A stretch of 64,000 nt of DNA, from positions 992,001 to 1,056,000 of the forward strand of contig NC_022357.1 of NCBI RefSeq assembly GCF_000297055.2. Direction: 5' to 3'. How positions within the stretch are numbered: position 1 is the stretch's first letter; every line of letters starts with the position of its first letter. Source of the DNA: Sulfuricella denitrificans skB26 (GTDB taxonomy: Bacteria > Pseudomonadota > Gammaproteobacteria > Burkholderiales > Sulfuricellaceae). Below are positions 9,032-16,833 of the stretch, piece by piece. Made by a program: the position numbers and the translations under genes. The notes under the pieces are model-generated. The model did no database searches. It was given only the letters and a program-made list of their open reading frames with translations, and had not been told where the DNA came from.

Positions 9032-9886
9032 TCAGCCGTTGGTGCCCTCGATCCCCAGATCTTCCGTGTAGGGGTTGCTGGGGTACTGGAAGCCGACGGG
9101 CCCGTCCGGTTCGGCATGGACGAACTGGTGGACGAACGGATCGGTGGAATCGAGCAATTCTGCCGCCTCACCCTCGGCTACCACCACGCCGTCATGGATG
9201 AAATAGGCGTAGTCGACGATTTTCAGGGATTCCGACATGTCGTAGGTCACCACTATCGAGGTTACGTCCAGCGCATCGTTCAGGCGCCGGATCAGGTTTG
9301 CAATGGTGTTGAGCGAGATCGGATCGAGACCGGCGAAGGGCTCGTCGTAGATGATCAGTGTGGGGTCCAGTGCGATTGCGCGAGCCAGTGCCACGCGCCG
9401 CTCCATGCCGCCCGACAGCTCGCTCGGCATCAGGGCGTGGGCGCCGCGCAGGCCGACGGCGTGGAGCTTCAGCAGCACCAGATCGCGGATCACGCTTTCC
9501 GGCAGGTCGGTGTGTTCGCGCATCGGGAACGCAATATTGTCGAAGACCGACAGATCGCTGAATAGCCCGCTCACCTGGAACATCATGCCCATTTCACGGC
9601 GCATGGCGTAGAGTCCGTCATTGTCGAGTTCGTGGATGACCTTGCCTTCAACCTTGACGCTGCCTCGCGACGGCCTGAGCTGCCCGCCGACATGGCGTAG
9701 CAGCGTCGACTTGCCACATCCGCTCACCCCCAGAATGGCAACGATTTTTCCGCGCGGAATAGTGAGGTTGATGCCTTTAAGTATCTTATGGCGACCATAT
9801 GCAAAATGGAGGTCGCTGATTTCGACCAGATTTTCCGGGGATTGCTCCAAAGCTACTGTCTCCTTGCTGGCTAATTTTAAACTCAC
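9032..9886 (-). CDS. MlaF-like ABC transporter ATP-binding protein, stand-alone
   Basis: 284 residues with Walker A GVSGCGKST, signature LSGGMERR, Walker B LIIYDEPFAGLD and the MlaF-like tail FVHQFVHAEPDGPVGFQYP. MlaF powers the MlaFEDB complex, which moves phospholipids between envelope membranes. Two oddities stand out. No mlaE, mlaD or mlaB gene is adjacent. The H-loop reads VVTYDMSES, with Tyr (TAC) where the family normally has His; that His senses the gamma-phosphate, so ATPase activity may be reduced. The start is GTG at 9886 with no obvious ribosome site, and a later start is possible. A paralogue with intact partners may exist elsewhere. Confidence 0.85.
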   Translation of the reverse strand: MSLKLASKETVALEQSPENLVEISDLHFAYGRHKILKGINLTIPRGKIVAILGVSGCGKSTLLRHVGGQLRPSRGSVKVEGKVIHELDNDGLYAMRREMGMMFQVSGLFSDLSVFDNIAFPMREHTDLPESVIRDLVLLKLHAVGLRGAHALMPSELSGGMERRVALARAIALDPTLIIYDEPFAGLDPISLNTIANLIRRLNDALDVTSIVVTYDMSESLKIVDYAYFIHDGVVVAEGEAAELLDSTDPFVHQFVHAEPDGPVGFQYPSNPYTEDLGIEGTNG

Positions 9887-9926
9887 GAAGCGAGACTTCG
9901 TCCCTCTCTCCCTTTGGGAGAGAGGG
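9885..9926. repeat. Two adjacent hairpins upstream of the mlaF-like gene
   Basis: The arms acgaag/cttcgt (9885-9901) overlap the start codon of the mlaF-like gene. They are followed by ccctctctccc (9902-9912), ttt, and gggagagaggg (9916-9926), a perfect 11-bp inverted repeat. The second hairpin resembles the 'ccctc...gagggttaggg' repeat seen again at 24053-24092. Confidence 0.7.
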
Positions 9927-9994
9927 AAAGGGTCATTGCCTGAACGATATTATCCATTATCTTATCGCATGTTTATTCCGGTGCGCGTAATTGA

Positions 9995-11200
9995 TTACGC
10001 AACTTGGCCCGCAACCCAGCCCGAAGACCACGCCCACTGGAAGTTGTAGCCGCCGAGCCAGCCGGTGACGTCGACTACTTCCCCGATGAAATAGAGCCCC
10101 GGCGCCGGCTTGGCTTCCATAGTTTTTGACGAGAGTGCATCCGTATCGACACCGCCCAGCGTGACTTCGGCCTTGGCGTAGCCCAGCGTGCCGGATGGCA
10201 GTAGTGCCCACCCCTTGAGGGCCTGCGCGGCGGCATCGAGTTCGCGCTGGGAAAGTTCGTTCACCGGCTTTGCCCAGCCGAACAGCGCACACCACTCATG
10301 CGCAAAGCGGCGCGGTAGTTGTTCAGCCAGCAGATTCGACAGCAACGCCTTGCTGCGGCGATGTTCTGCCAGCCAGGCGGCAGCGTCGAGGTCGGGCAGC
10401 AGGTCAATTTCAACCGGCTGTTTTTTTCCACCGCCATATTCCTGCATCTGCCAGTAGCTCGAAATCTGCAGGATGGCCGGCCCGGAAAGGCCGCGGTGGG
10501 TAATCAGCACATTTTCTCGGAATGAGCCGCCGTCGCAGTGGGTGCCGGCATCGAGCGATGCGCCGGCGAGCGGCTTGAGCGGGTCCAGCGTCTCCGGCGC
10601 GAGTGCCAGCGGCACCAGAGCGGGTTTGGGCGGTACCACGCGCAGGCCGAATTGTTCCGCGATTCTATAGCCGAACGGGCTGGCACCGATTTTCGGAGCG
10701 GCGAGGCCGCCGGTGGCGATCACCAGAGACTGGCAGCGAAAGGTGCCGAGCTCGGTGGCGACTGCGAAGCGCAAGCCTTCCACATGGTTTTCGATGCGCT
10801 CGATGTGGTGCACTGCGCACGGCATCGCCCACTGCACCCCGGCATCGTCGCAGCCGTCCTTGAGCATGTCGATGATGTCTTGTGCCGACTCATCGCAGAA
10901 AAGCTGGCCGTGCTCCCGCTCGTGGTATGAAATTCGGCGCCGCTCGATCATTGCGATGAAGTCGAGTTGCGAGAAGCGGGCTAGCGCCGAGCGGCAGAAA
11001 TGGGGGTTCTGCGAGAGATAGTTCTCTGCGCCTACGTTGCGGTTGGTGAAATTGCAGCGCCCGCCGCCGGAAATGCGGATGCGCTCGCCGAGTTTGGCGG
11101 AGTGGTCGATGATCAATACGCGCCGCCCACGGTGTCCGGCCTGCGCGGCACACATCATGCCGGCGGCACCGGCGCCGATTACGATGACATCGAAGTGCAT
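9995..11200 (-). CDS. HI0933/YhiN-family flavoprotein
   Basis: 401 residues. The N-terminal dinucleotide fold reads DVIVIGAGAAGMMCAAQAG (about 4-22), followed by the family signature SGGGRCNFTNRN (about 43-54). LVIATGGLAAPKIGASPFGYRIAEQFG and the C-terminal GLYFIGEVVDVTGWLGGYNFQWAWSSGW complete the FAD site typical of this family (TIGR00275-like NAD(P)/FAD-dependent oxidoreductase). The substrate is not known; BaiN, a bile-acid reductase, belongs to the same superfamily. The length is normal. The gene is leftward, separate from hup by about 190 bp and from the mlaF-like gene by about 110 bp. Confidence 0.9.
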   Translation of the reverse strand: MHFDVIVIGAGAAGMMCAAQAGHRGRRVLIIDHSAKLGERIRISGGGRCNFTNRNVGAENYLSQNPHFCRSALARFSQLDFIAMIERRRISYHEREHGQLFCDESAQDIIDMLKDGCDDAGVQWAMPCAVHHIERIENHVEGLRFAVATELGTFRCQSLVIATGGLAAPKIGASPFGYRIAEQFGLRVVPPKPALVPLALAPETLDPLKPLAGASLDAGTHCDGGSFRENVLITHRGLSGPAILQISSYWQMQEYGGGKKQPVEIDLLPDLDAAAWLAEHRRSKALLSNLLAEQLPRRFAHEWCALFGWAKPVNELSQRELDAAAQALKGWALLPSGTLGYAKAEVTLGGVDTDALSSKTMEAKPAPGLYFIGEVVDVTGWLGGYNFQWAWSSGWVAGQVA

Positions 11201-11352
11201 GGAAGGCGAAATGAGTTAAGCGGTAGAAAGGATGCTGTCGCCGTAAGGTCGAAACGGCTGGGTTCTGTGCTTATTGCTGCGTTTTGAAGCGGCATGGTCG
11301 GGGGGCGCGAATTGCGTAGAATATGCGCAAGAGGGTGTTTCTGAAAAGCAGA

Positions 11353-11380
11353 AGGGCGGCCGAGGAGGCCGCCCTCTTGA
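11353..11380 (-). terminator. Hairpin terminator of hup
   Basis: The arms agggcggcc (11353-11361) and ggccgccct (11367-11375) form a perfect 9-bp stem with a 5-base loop, directly after the hup stop codon. Read on the minus strand, the stem is followed by tctgctttt, a weak U-rich tract. Confidence 0.75.
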
Positions 11381-11390
11381 ATTACTTTAA

Positions 11391-11684
11391 TTACTTCTTC
11401 TTGGCTTTGACGCCGGCAACAGCGTCTTTCAGCTTGCTGCCAACTTTGAATTTGGCGACTTTCTTGGCGGGAATCTTCAATTCCTTGCCGGTGGCTGGGT
11501 TGCGGCCAACGCGTGCGGCGCGCTCTTCAACGGCAAAGGTGCCGAAGCCGATCAGCTGGACATTGTTGCCCTTGGCCATGGCGCCCTGGACGGTGGCCAT
11601 CAGTGCGTTCAAGGTTGCTTCGGTATCGGCTTTGGTTTGCTTGGTGGATTTGGCTACGGCGTCGATCAGTTCTGCTTTGTTCAT
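11391..11684 (-). CDS. hupB: HU family DNA-binding protein
   Basis: 97 residues. NKAELIDAVAKSTKQTKADTEATLNAL forms the helical dimer part; GFGTFAVEERAARVGRNPATGKELKIPAKKVAKFKVGSKLKD is the HU/IHF beta-arm and signature. The C-terminus ends in a short lysine-rich tail (VKAKKK). HU bends DNA without sequence specificity and compacts the nucleoid. The ribosome site gggagc precedes the ATG. It has its own hairpin terminator. A second HU/IHF-fold gene in the window, ihfB at 49538, is clearly distinct. Confidence 0.95.
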   Translation of the reverse strand: MNKAELIDAVAKSTKQTKADTEATLNALMATVQGAMAKGNNVQLIGFGTFAVEERAARVGRNPATGKELKIPAKKVAKFKVGSKLKDAVAGVKAKKK

Positions 11685-11910
11685 GTTGTTAGCTCCCGTT
11701 GTGGTTGATTAAAGCAAACACATTGTAGGGGAAATTTGACAGCAAGCCAATCGCCTTTGAAAAAATGCTGGAGTATTATTTTTCGCTGCGCAGTCGCCGT
11801 GCCTAACTGGTTAGAGACGTGCAACACTTATTCTGGATGGCAGGGGTGCATCACGTTGGTGGTCTTTGGCGGTTTATACTGTGAGCCGATGTGTGATTAA
11901 TGGAAAGCCA

Positions 11911-12462
11911 ATGAGCAAACTTTACGTCTCGACCTACCTGGGAAATCGGTTCTATCCTCTGGAGCCGCGCATCGATGATGTGGATATCGAAGACATTGCG
12001 CACGGCCTAGCCTACCAGTGCCGCTTCAATGGCCAGACCAATGCCTTCTACTCTGTTGCCCAGCACAGCCTGATTGTTGCCTCCCTGGTGCCGGAAGAGC
12101 TGCGCTTCGCCGCCTTGCTCCACGACTCCGCCGAAGCCTATCTCGGGGACATGGTGAAACCGCTCAAGGTGCTACTGCCGAGTTTCTCTGAAATCGAGGA
12201 TAACGTCAGCCGCATCATCGGTGAGCGCTTCGGGGTCGACCTGAACCACAATCCCATCGTCAAACAAGCCGACCTGATCGCACTGGCCACCGAAAAGCGC
12301 GACCTGATGCCGTATTCCGTTGAAGAATGGATCTATCTGATCGGTGTGGAACCGATGGGGGAGACGATACTGCCCATGCCACCGGATGTGGCCAAGCAGG
12401 AATTCATCAGGGAATTTGAACGAATGCACATCGAGTCTGGCGGTGGGGGCGCGAGTTCCTGA
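11911..12462 (+). CDS. HD-domain phosphohydrolase
   Basis: 183 residues from ATG 11911, chosen because ggaaag precedes it; an upstream TTG at 11866 in the same frame lacks support. The HD metal site is visible as VAQHSLIVASL (first His), ALLHDSAEAYLGDM (His-Asp pair) and a later KQADLIALATEKRD segment. The pattern resembles YfbR-like 5'-nucleotidases and related HD hydrolases acting on nucleotides. Opening strands YVSTYLGNRFYPLEP and DIEDIAHGLAYQCRFNGQT precede the domain, as in phage and bacterial HD proteins of this type. The exact substrate is unknown. The peroxiredoxin gene follows 56 bp later. Confidence 0.85.
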   Translation: MSKLYVSTYLGNRFYPLEPRIDDVDIEDIAHGLAYQCRFNGQTNAFYSVAQHSLIVASLVPEELRFAALLHDSAEAYLGDMVKPLKVLLPSFSEIEDNVSRIIGERFGVDLNHNPIVKQADLIALATEKRDLMPYSVEEWIYLIGVEPMGETILPMPPDVAKQEFIREFERMHIESGGGGASS

Positions 12463-12518
12463 TTTCTGCGGCTGCCGGCTGGCTGCGCTGTACGGATCGT
12501 ATTTAATGGAGAATTTCA

Positions 12519-13052
12519 ATGAAAATATTAGCTGTTTCCCTGGCATTTCTTGTACTTATCGTGTTGTGGATGCGCCTGAGTTACGCGGATGAACTGCCTC
12601 AGGTTGGTCAACCCGCGCCTTCGTTCAGCCTCCCCGACCAGAACGGAAAAGTGCATACGCTGGACGATTACAAGGAGCGCTGGGTGGTGCTCTATTTTTA
12701 TCCCAAAGACGATACGCCGGGATGCACTCAAGAAGCTTGCGAGTTTCGTGACGACCTTCACAAACTCACCGCGCTGGGCGCGCAGGTCATTGGTGTGAGT
12801 GTGGATGACACCGCCTCACACGCAGAATTTGCCAAGAAATACCATTTGCCGTTTCCGCTTCTTGCCGACAGGGGTGGCAGAATCGCCGACAGTTATGGTG
12901 CCCTCAGGAATCTGGGCTTTATCAAGTTTGCCCGGCGCTATACTTTTTTGATCGATCCACAGGGCAATGTCGCCAAGTCCTACCTCAATGTTGACACTTC
13001 CCGACATTCCAGTGAGATCGTAGACGACCTGACCCGATTGAAAGGCAACTGA
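12519..13052 (+). CDS. Exported BCP-type peroxiredoxin
   Basis: 177 residues. A hydrophobic N-terminus (MKILAVSLAFLVLIVLWM...YA) looks like a signal peptide or membrane anchor, placing the enzyme in the periplasm. The thioredoxin-fold domain has FYPKDDTPGCTQEACEF with peroxidatic C69 and a second Cys, C74, spaced as in atypical two-Cys BCP enzymes. GVSVDDTASHAEFAKKYHLPFPLLAD is also typical. It reduces hydrogen peroxide and organic peroxides, using a thiol donor not identifiable here. The ATG is preceded by taatggaga. Cytoplasmic Bcp lacks the leader, so export is the distinguishing feature. Confidence 0.9.
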   Translation: MKILAVSLAFLVLIVLWMRLSYADELPQVGQPAPSFSLPDQNGKVHTLDDYKERWVVLYFYPKDDTPGCTQEACEFRDDLHKLTALGAQVIGVSVDDTASHAEFAKKYHLPFPLLADRGGRIADSYGALRNLGFIKFARRYTFLIDPQGNVAKSYLNVDTSRHSSEIVDDLTRLKGN

Positions 13053-13096
13053 TATTGCTGATATAGTTTCAGTCAACAATCACCCAGCCAACAGTC

Positions 13097-13468
13097 ATGA
13101 CCAAACAACCCGATCACGCGCGGCTCGACCGCGTTATCGCCGAAGCCCGCAAACACAGCAGCGAGCGTGAGGCCACTTATCGCGAGCGGGCGCTCAAATT
13201 ATTTCCATGGATTTGCGGGCGGTGTGGCCGCGAGTTTGCCGGGGTGCGCCTGAAAGAATTGACGGTGCATCACAAAGATCACAATCACGACAACAATCCG
13301 CTGGATGGCAGCAACTGGGAGTTGCTCTGTATGTACTGCCACGACAACGAGCATTCCCGCGTCATGGATGAGGCGGTGAGGGGGAGAAGCTCCGGCGATC
13401 AGTCGTCCGTGGCAACCCATAATCCATTCGCCGACCTGAAAGCGAAGCTGGAAGGGAAGAAGGGCTGA
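13097..13468 (+). CDS. yajD: YajD-family HNH nuclease
   Basis: 123 residues. The zinc/HNH core is visible: ICGRCGREFAG (first CxxC), LTVHHKDHNHDNNP (catalytic His pair), SNWELLCMYCHDNEHSR (second CxxC and closing His). This pattern and length match E. coli YajD, a small HNH protein without a firmly assigned role. The N-terminus is charged, and the C-terminus NPFADLKAKLEGKKG is a conserved family tail. It stands 44 bp after the peroxiredoxin gene and converges on the exonuclease gene. Confidence 0.9.
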   Translation: MTKQPDHARLDRVIAEARKHSSEREATYRERALKLFPWICGRCGREFAGVRLKELTVHHKDHNHDNNPLDGSNWELLCMYCHDNEHSRVMDEAVRGRSSGDQSSVATHNPFADLKAKLEGKKG

Positions 13469-13494
13469 TGGCTCTGGTCAAATCCGGTAGTTGA

Positions 13495-14115
13495 TTACAG
13501 GCCGAGCCTGCATTTGGCTCGTTCAACGCAGCTAGTCATCTGCGTCTTTGGCGCCTTCTGCAGCGCAAGCAGAAATTCGTGCGGAACGGTGTTCAGGCCA
13601 TATTGCTGCTGGATATCCGACACCATTTGTACCCATAGATGAGCGGTCATTTCTGCGTCGGCCAGGGCGCGGTGATGGCGGGCCGCCGAGGGCAGCCCCA
13701 GATGCCTGACCAGCGTGCCCAGTTTGTGATTGGGTGCAGACGGATAAATCCGGCGGGCCAGCAACATCGAACAGGCAAATTCCTGCCGCCGCCGCTGGTT
13801 GATCCTCAGCCACTCGGCATCCAGAAATTTGCTGTCGAACGAAGCATTGTGCGCCACCAGGGGTATGTCCCGGACAAACTCCGCCAGCGCACGCATCACC
13901 TCTGATGCCGGCGGTGCCTTGCTGATCATGGTGTTGGAGATCCCGGTCAGGGCTTCGATGAATGCCGGAATGCGAGTACCCGTATTCATCAGGCTTTGGT
14001 AGCGGTCGACGATCTTGCCGTCAGCCACGATAACCACCGCCACCTCGGTCGCACGGTCCCCCATGGCTGGCGATAGCCCCGTTGTTTCAAAGTCGATGAC
14101 CGCTACGGTCTCCAT
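13495..14115 (-). CDS. DEDDh 3'-5' exonuclease, DnaQ/RNase T fold
   Basis: 206 residues from ATG 14115, chosen because agga lies five bases upstream; an in-frame ATG at 14154 would add 13 residues. Exo I motif AVIDFETTGLSP, Exo II LVAHNASFDSKFLDAEW and Exo III HHRALADAEMTAHLW give the full D-E-D-D-h set, so the protein should be active. The domain fills nearly the whole protein, as in stand-alone epsilon-like exonucleases. Its substrate (DNA proofreading or RNA trimming) cannot be read from sequence. It converges on yajD. Confidence 0.87.
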   Translation of the reverse strand: METVAVIDFETTGLSPAMGDRATEVAVVIVADGKIVDRYQSLMNTGTRIPAFIEALTGISNTMISKAPPASEVMRALAEFVRDIPLVAHNASFDSKFLDAEWLRINQRRRQEFACSMLLARRIYPSAPNHKLGTLVRHLGLPSAARHHRALADAEMTAHLWVQMVSDIQQQYGLNTVPHEFLLALQKAPKTQMTSCVERAKCRLGL

Positions 14116-14189
14116 GCATATCCTGTTGATGGGTAATAATTCAGACGGAATCATACCTTGCGCCTTCCGGCCGGGATAGTGACATCAGG

Positions 14190-14417
14190 ATGAAACGGAA
14201 TACAAACTGGTTTCGGGGGAGGGATGGAGAATGGGAGAGAACTGAGAAATCGAAGCGGAAGCCCATGGCTTCGGATTTAACCAATCTAAGCCAGGGTACC
14301 GACCTCGACAATCTCTTCACAACCGATCAGGACACCTTCGGCCAATGGTATTTGCGCGGCGCGATTGACGCCAGAATTGACTGGACTGAAAGTCCGTCGG
14401 GAACAAAATGCCTGTAG
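14190..14417 (+). CDS. Possible small hypothetical protein
   Basis: A 75-codon frame starting ATG after atcagg, a passable ribosome site. The N-terminal half is Arg/Lys/Glu-rich; the second half (LTNLSQGTDLDNLFTTDQDTFGQWYLRGAIDARID) looks protein-like. It fills the gap between the divergent exonuclease gene and the convergent dsrC-like gene. No family was recognised, so it may be spurious. Confidence 0.35.
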   Translation: MKRNTNWFRGRDGEWERTEKSKRKPMASDLTNLSQGTDLDNLFTTDQDTFGQWYLRGAIDARIDWTESPSGTKCL

Positions 14418-14445
14418 CCGCATCCCGACGGAAGAGACCAACCCT

Positions 14446-14775
14446 TTAGCCCGTACTCCAGCCCCGCGGCCGCTTCATGCCGGCAATCTTGCAGGCCTGC
14501 TTCACATAACCGTAGGGAAACATCTCGAACAGCCTGTTGCGCGATGCCGTTCCCATACGCTCCGCCAGATGCTTGATCACGTAGCGGGCGTCGGGCGCGA
14601 TCTGGCGCTCCTCGTAAAACTCGCGCATAAAGCGGATCACATCCCAGTGGTCTTCCGTCAACTGGATGTTTTCCTGGCTGGCAAATTCTTCCGCCAGTTC
14701 GTCGTTCCAGTCCTGCGGGTCAACCAAGTAACCTTCGTCATCGATGGCCGGTAATTTCACGAATGTATCCATCAT
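14446..14775 (-). CDS. TusE/DsrC-family protein lacking the terminal cysteine
   Basis: 109 residues. The family body is clear: GYLVDPQDWNDELAEEFA, LTEDHWDVIRFMREFYEE and the C-terminal arm KQACKIAGMKRPRGWSTG. DsrC/TusE proteins carry sulfur as a persulfide or trisulfide using two Cys near the C-terminus, 11 residues apart. Here the first (C95) is present, but the position of the second is W106, read directly as TGG. It therefore cannot be a normal two-Cys sulfur carrier and resembles the regulatory Rsp-type homologues. The start may be the second ATG (14772). It faces a MarR regulator across 112 bp. Confidence 0.87.
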   Translation of the reverse strand: MMDTFVKLPAIDDEGYLVDPQDWNDELAEEFASQENIQLTEDHWDVIRFMREFYEERQIAPDARYVIKHLAERMGTASRNRLFEMFPYGYVKQACKIAGMKRPRGWSTG

Positions 14776-14830
14776 TCACCTCTTATGAAAAAAAGGAATC
14801 AAATGCCCATAGGAATTATATATCACAGTT

Positions 14831-14841
14831 TGATATTATCA
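14831..14841. promoter_or_regulatory. Palindrome between the dsrC-like and MarR genes
   Basis: tgatattatca has 5-bp perfect arms around one base, inside an AT-rich 112-bp divergent promoter region (14776-14887) in an otherwise GC-rich neighbourhood. It is a candidate operator for the adjacent MarR-type protein. The core is short, so chance is possible. Confidence 0.35.
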
Positions 14842-14887
14842 CAACATGCTATTTTGTGGGTGTTAACAAAACAGGTAGTATTACCCT

Positions 14888-15343
14888 ATGGCTAAAGACG
14901 TTCTCAGCAAGAAAGAATTTGAAACCCTCTCCCATTTCCGGTACCAGCTGCGCCGTTTCCTGCGCTTCAGCGAGGAGGTGACACACGGCGATGGCATTAC
15001 CCATCTTCAATACCTCCTGCTACTCCACATCAAAGGCTATCAGGGCCGGGAATGGGCGACCATTGGAGAACTGGCCGAACGGCTGCAGTCACATCATCAC
15101 GGTGTTGTTTCCTTGGCGTCGCGCTGCGAGAAATTGGACTTGGTATACCGTGAGCAAGGCAAGACGGACCGGCGCGAGGTAGAAGTGCATCTCACCCCTA
15201 AGGGTGAAAAAATAGTGGAGAAGCTCGCTCGCCTGCACCGTGATGAACTGCTGAAGCTGCAGGGCATCTTCCGGGTGCCCGGCGTTCAAGATCTTGAAGG
15301 GGATGGTGCAACCGAGAAGGCGACCCCTGAGCAATCCGCCTGA
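14888..15343 (+). CDS. MarR-family winged-helix regulator
   Basis: 151 residues. YLLLLHIKGY...WATIGELAERLQSHHHGVVSLASRCEKLDLVYREQGKTDRREVEVHLTPKGEKIVEKLA shows the MarR winged helix: recognition helix around SHHHGVVSLASRCEKLDLV, the wing with D-R-R, then the L-T-P-K-G dimer helix. It is a cytoplasmic dimer, usually a repressor released by small molecules or oxidation. It diverges from the dsrC-like gene, and the GST gene follows 80 bp later, so both are possible targets. The DNA-binding part is complete. Confidence 0.9.
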   Translation: MAKDVLSKKEFETLSHFRYQLRRFLRFSEEVTHGDGITHLQYLLLLHIKGYQGREWATIGELAERLQSHHHGVVSLASRCEKLDLVYREQGKTDRREVEVHLTPKGEKIVEKLARLHRDELLKLQGIFRVPGVQDLEGDGATEKATPEQSA

Positions 15344-15423
15344 CATGAAAATTTTCATATTACTGAGCAACCGTGATTTTTGTTTAAGCTAGTTGCCGCC
15401 AACTCTGACAGGAGATCAAGATC

Positions 15424-16092
15424 ATGCCGAAATTACATCTGGTAAGCCATGAAATCTGCCCGTATGCGCAACGTGCAGCCATCGCGCTAATCGAAAAGAA
15501 CGCCCCGTATGAGCGCACCAATATCGACTTCAACAATAAGCCGGACTGGTTCGGAAAAATTTCTCCACTCGGCAAGGTGCCTCTGCTTCAGGTTGACGAC
15601 GAGGTTATTTTCGAATCCGCCGTCATCTGCGAATACCTGGACGAAACGATTGCGCCGCGCCTGCATCCTGAAGATCCGCTGAAGCGCGCGCAGCACCGAG
15701 CATGGATCGAGTTCGGCTCGGTGCTCCTGGGCACGATCTGGGAGTTCAATACGACAAAAGACGCGGAAGTCTTCGAGGAAAAGCGCAAGGAACTGCAATC
15801 CCGATTCGAAATGATTGAAAATGTATTGCAGGAAGGCCCTTATTTCGCCGGCAAGAACTTCTCGCTGGTCGATGCGGCTTTCGGCCCGATCTTCCGCTAT
15901 TTCGACGTGTATGACGGTATTGCCGACTTTGGTGTATTTGCCAACACGCCCAAGGTGCGTGCATGGCGGCAAGCCCTGGCGATGCGCCCTTCAGTCAGGA
16001 ATGCGGTCGCTGCCGACTACCCGCAGAAACTCATGAATTTTATTAAAAGCCGTGACTCCGAGCTCGCGCGGCGCATGGCTGCTGTAGCATAG
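15424..16092 (+). CDS. Glutathione S-transferase family protein
   Basis: 222 residues. The thioredoxin-like N-domain has HEICPYAQRAAIAL with C12-P-Y at the active-site position, then GKVPLLQVDDEVIFESAVICEYLDE, where the cis-Pro and the E-S pair bind glutathione. The helical C-domain contains FAGKNFSLVDAAFGPIFRYFDV. A Cys active site suggests an omega-like or stringent-starvation-type GST with thiol-transferase activity. Ribosome site: aggagatcaag. The upstream MarR gene could control it. Confidence 0.92.
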   Translation: MPKLHLVSHEICPYAQRAAIALIEKNAPYERTNIDFNNKPDWFGKISPLGKVPLLQVDDEVIFESAVICEYLDETIAPRLHPEDPLKRAQHRAWIEFGSVLLGTIWEFNTTKDAEVFEEKRKELQSRFEMIENVLQEGPYFAGKNFSLVDAAFGPIFRYFDVYDGIADFGVFANTPKVRAWRQALAMRPSVRNAVAADYPQKLMNFIKSRDSELARRMAAVA

Positions 16093-16234
16093 CCAGGGCC
16101 TGCGATGCCTTGGCTTCAGCAGCTTTGAAAGCGGCGGCCGGATGTACCCAAGGGCTGCCCTCGCATGGCGTATTTGACAATTGGCGGGCATTTGTAATAA
16201 ATAGCGGTGCCTTTAGTGGATACATGGATATGTT

Positions 16235-16483
16235 ATGAGCAATAAAAATACCAAGCCAGAAAATGGCGAAAACCGGCGTGCTAAAAGCAGGCGTAACAAA
16301 GAATCGGGCCCGCCCCCCGGCTGGAAGGAGCGTCGCCTTTCTATCGAGAAACGGCAACCAGAAGTGGGTGAAGGTTCTTTGGAAGAATGGGAGGCATTAA
16401 TGGGCAAGAGTCACGCCCAGGTGGCTACGGAAACTAAGGATGAGCCGGCCTTAACCGATTGGGAAGGCCTGAAGCACCTTTAA
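16235..16483 (+). CDS. Small basic hypothetical protein
   Basis: 82 residues, strongly hydrophilic. The N-terminal half is rich in Lys, Arg and Asn (NRRAKSRRNKESGPPPGWKERRL), and the C-terminal half is acidic (EEWEALMGKSHAQ). No membrane segment or motif was recognised. The disordered look and acidic/basic split suggest a nucleic-acid-associated or adaptor protein, but this is speculative. It converges on the gene at 16522, with a GC-rich hairpin between them. Confidence 0.65.
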   Translation: MSNKNTKPENGENRRAKSRRNKESGPPPGWKERRLSIEKRQPEVGEGSLEEWEALMGKSHAQVATETKDEPALTDWEGLKHL

Positions 16484-16497
16484 GATGCCCCATGCTT

Positions 16498-16520
16498 CGG
16501 CCGGCCAGCCCCGCCGGCCG
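16498..16520. terminator. GC-rich hairpin between convergent genes
   Basis: cggccggc (16498-16505) and gccggccg (16513-16520) pair perfectly with a 7-base loop, between the stop codons of two convergent small genes. There is no T-tract on either side, so a terminator role is only plausible. Confidence 0.45.
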
Positions 16521-16521
16521 A

Positions 16522-16764
16522 TCAGCCGATTTCCAGTTTGCTATCCAGCCCGGTTACGGTTGTGAGGATGTCGTTGGTCAATTCCTCGTCCTCATCGGTC
16601 CAGGTCGCATCCATGTCATTCTCCTCGGTAGCCAGTGGCACGATATCGAAATCGATGAACCGATCGCCGATTTTCAGCGCCTGGATACCCGACTTGTGTT
16701 CGATAACCTCCCAGTCGTCCGGAATTTCCAGCTCTGCATGGATGCGGACAGTCAGTTTTTTCAT
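16522..16764 (-). CDS. Small acidic hypothetical protein
   Basis: 80 residues. It starts with a beta-like segment, KKLTVRIHAELEIPDDWEVIEH, then GIQALKIGDRFIDFDIVPLATEEND, and ends in an acidic stretch (TWTDEDEELTNDILTTV). No known domain was recognised; the opening resembles small proteins with a beta-alpha-beta fold. The ATG is preceded by caggga. It lies 69 bp downstream of the WYL regulator in the same direction and may share its transcript. Confidence 0.65.
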   Translation of the reverse strand: MKKLTVRIHAELEIPDDWEVIEHKSGIQALKIGDRFIDFDIVPLATEENDMDATWTDEDEELTNDILTTVTGLDSKLEIG

Positions 16765-16833
16765 GGCGGTTTTCCCTGTTATGTGTGACTGCCTATCCTA
16801 GCATGCACCGCCAATTAATGCGCTTTTCGTGCA

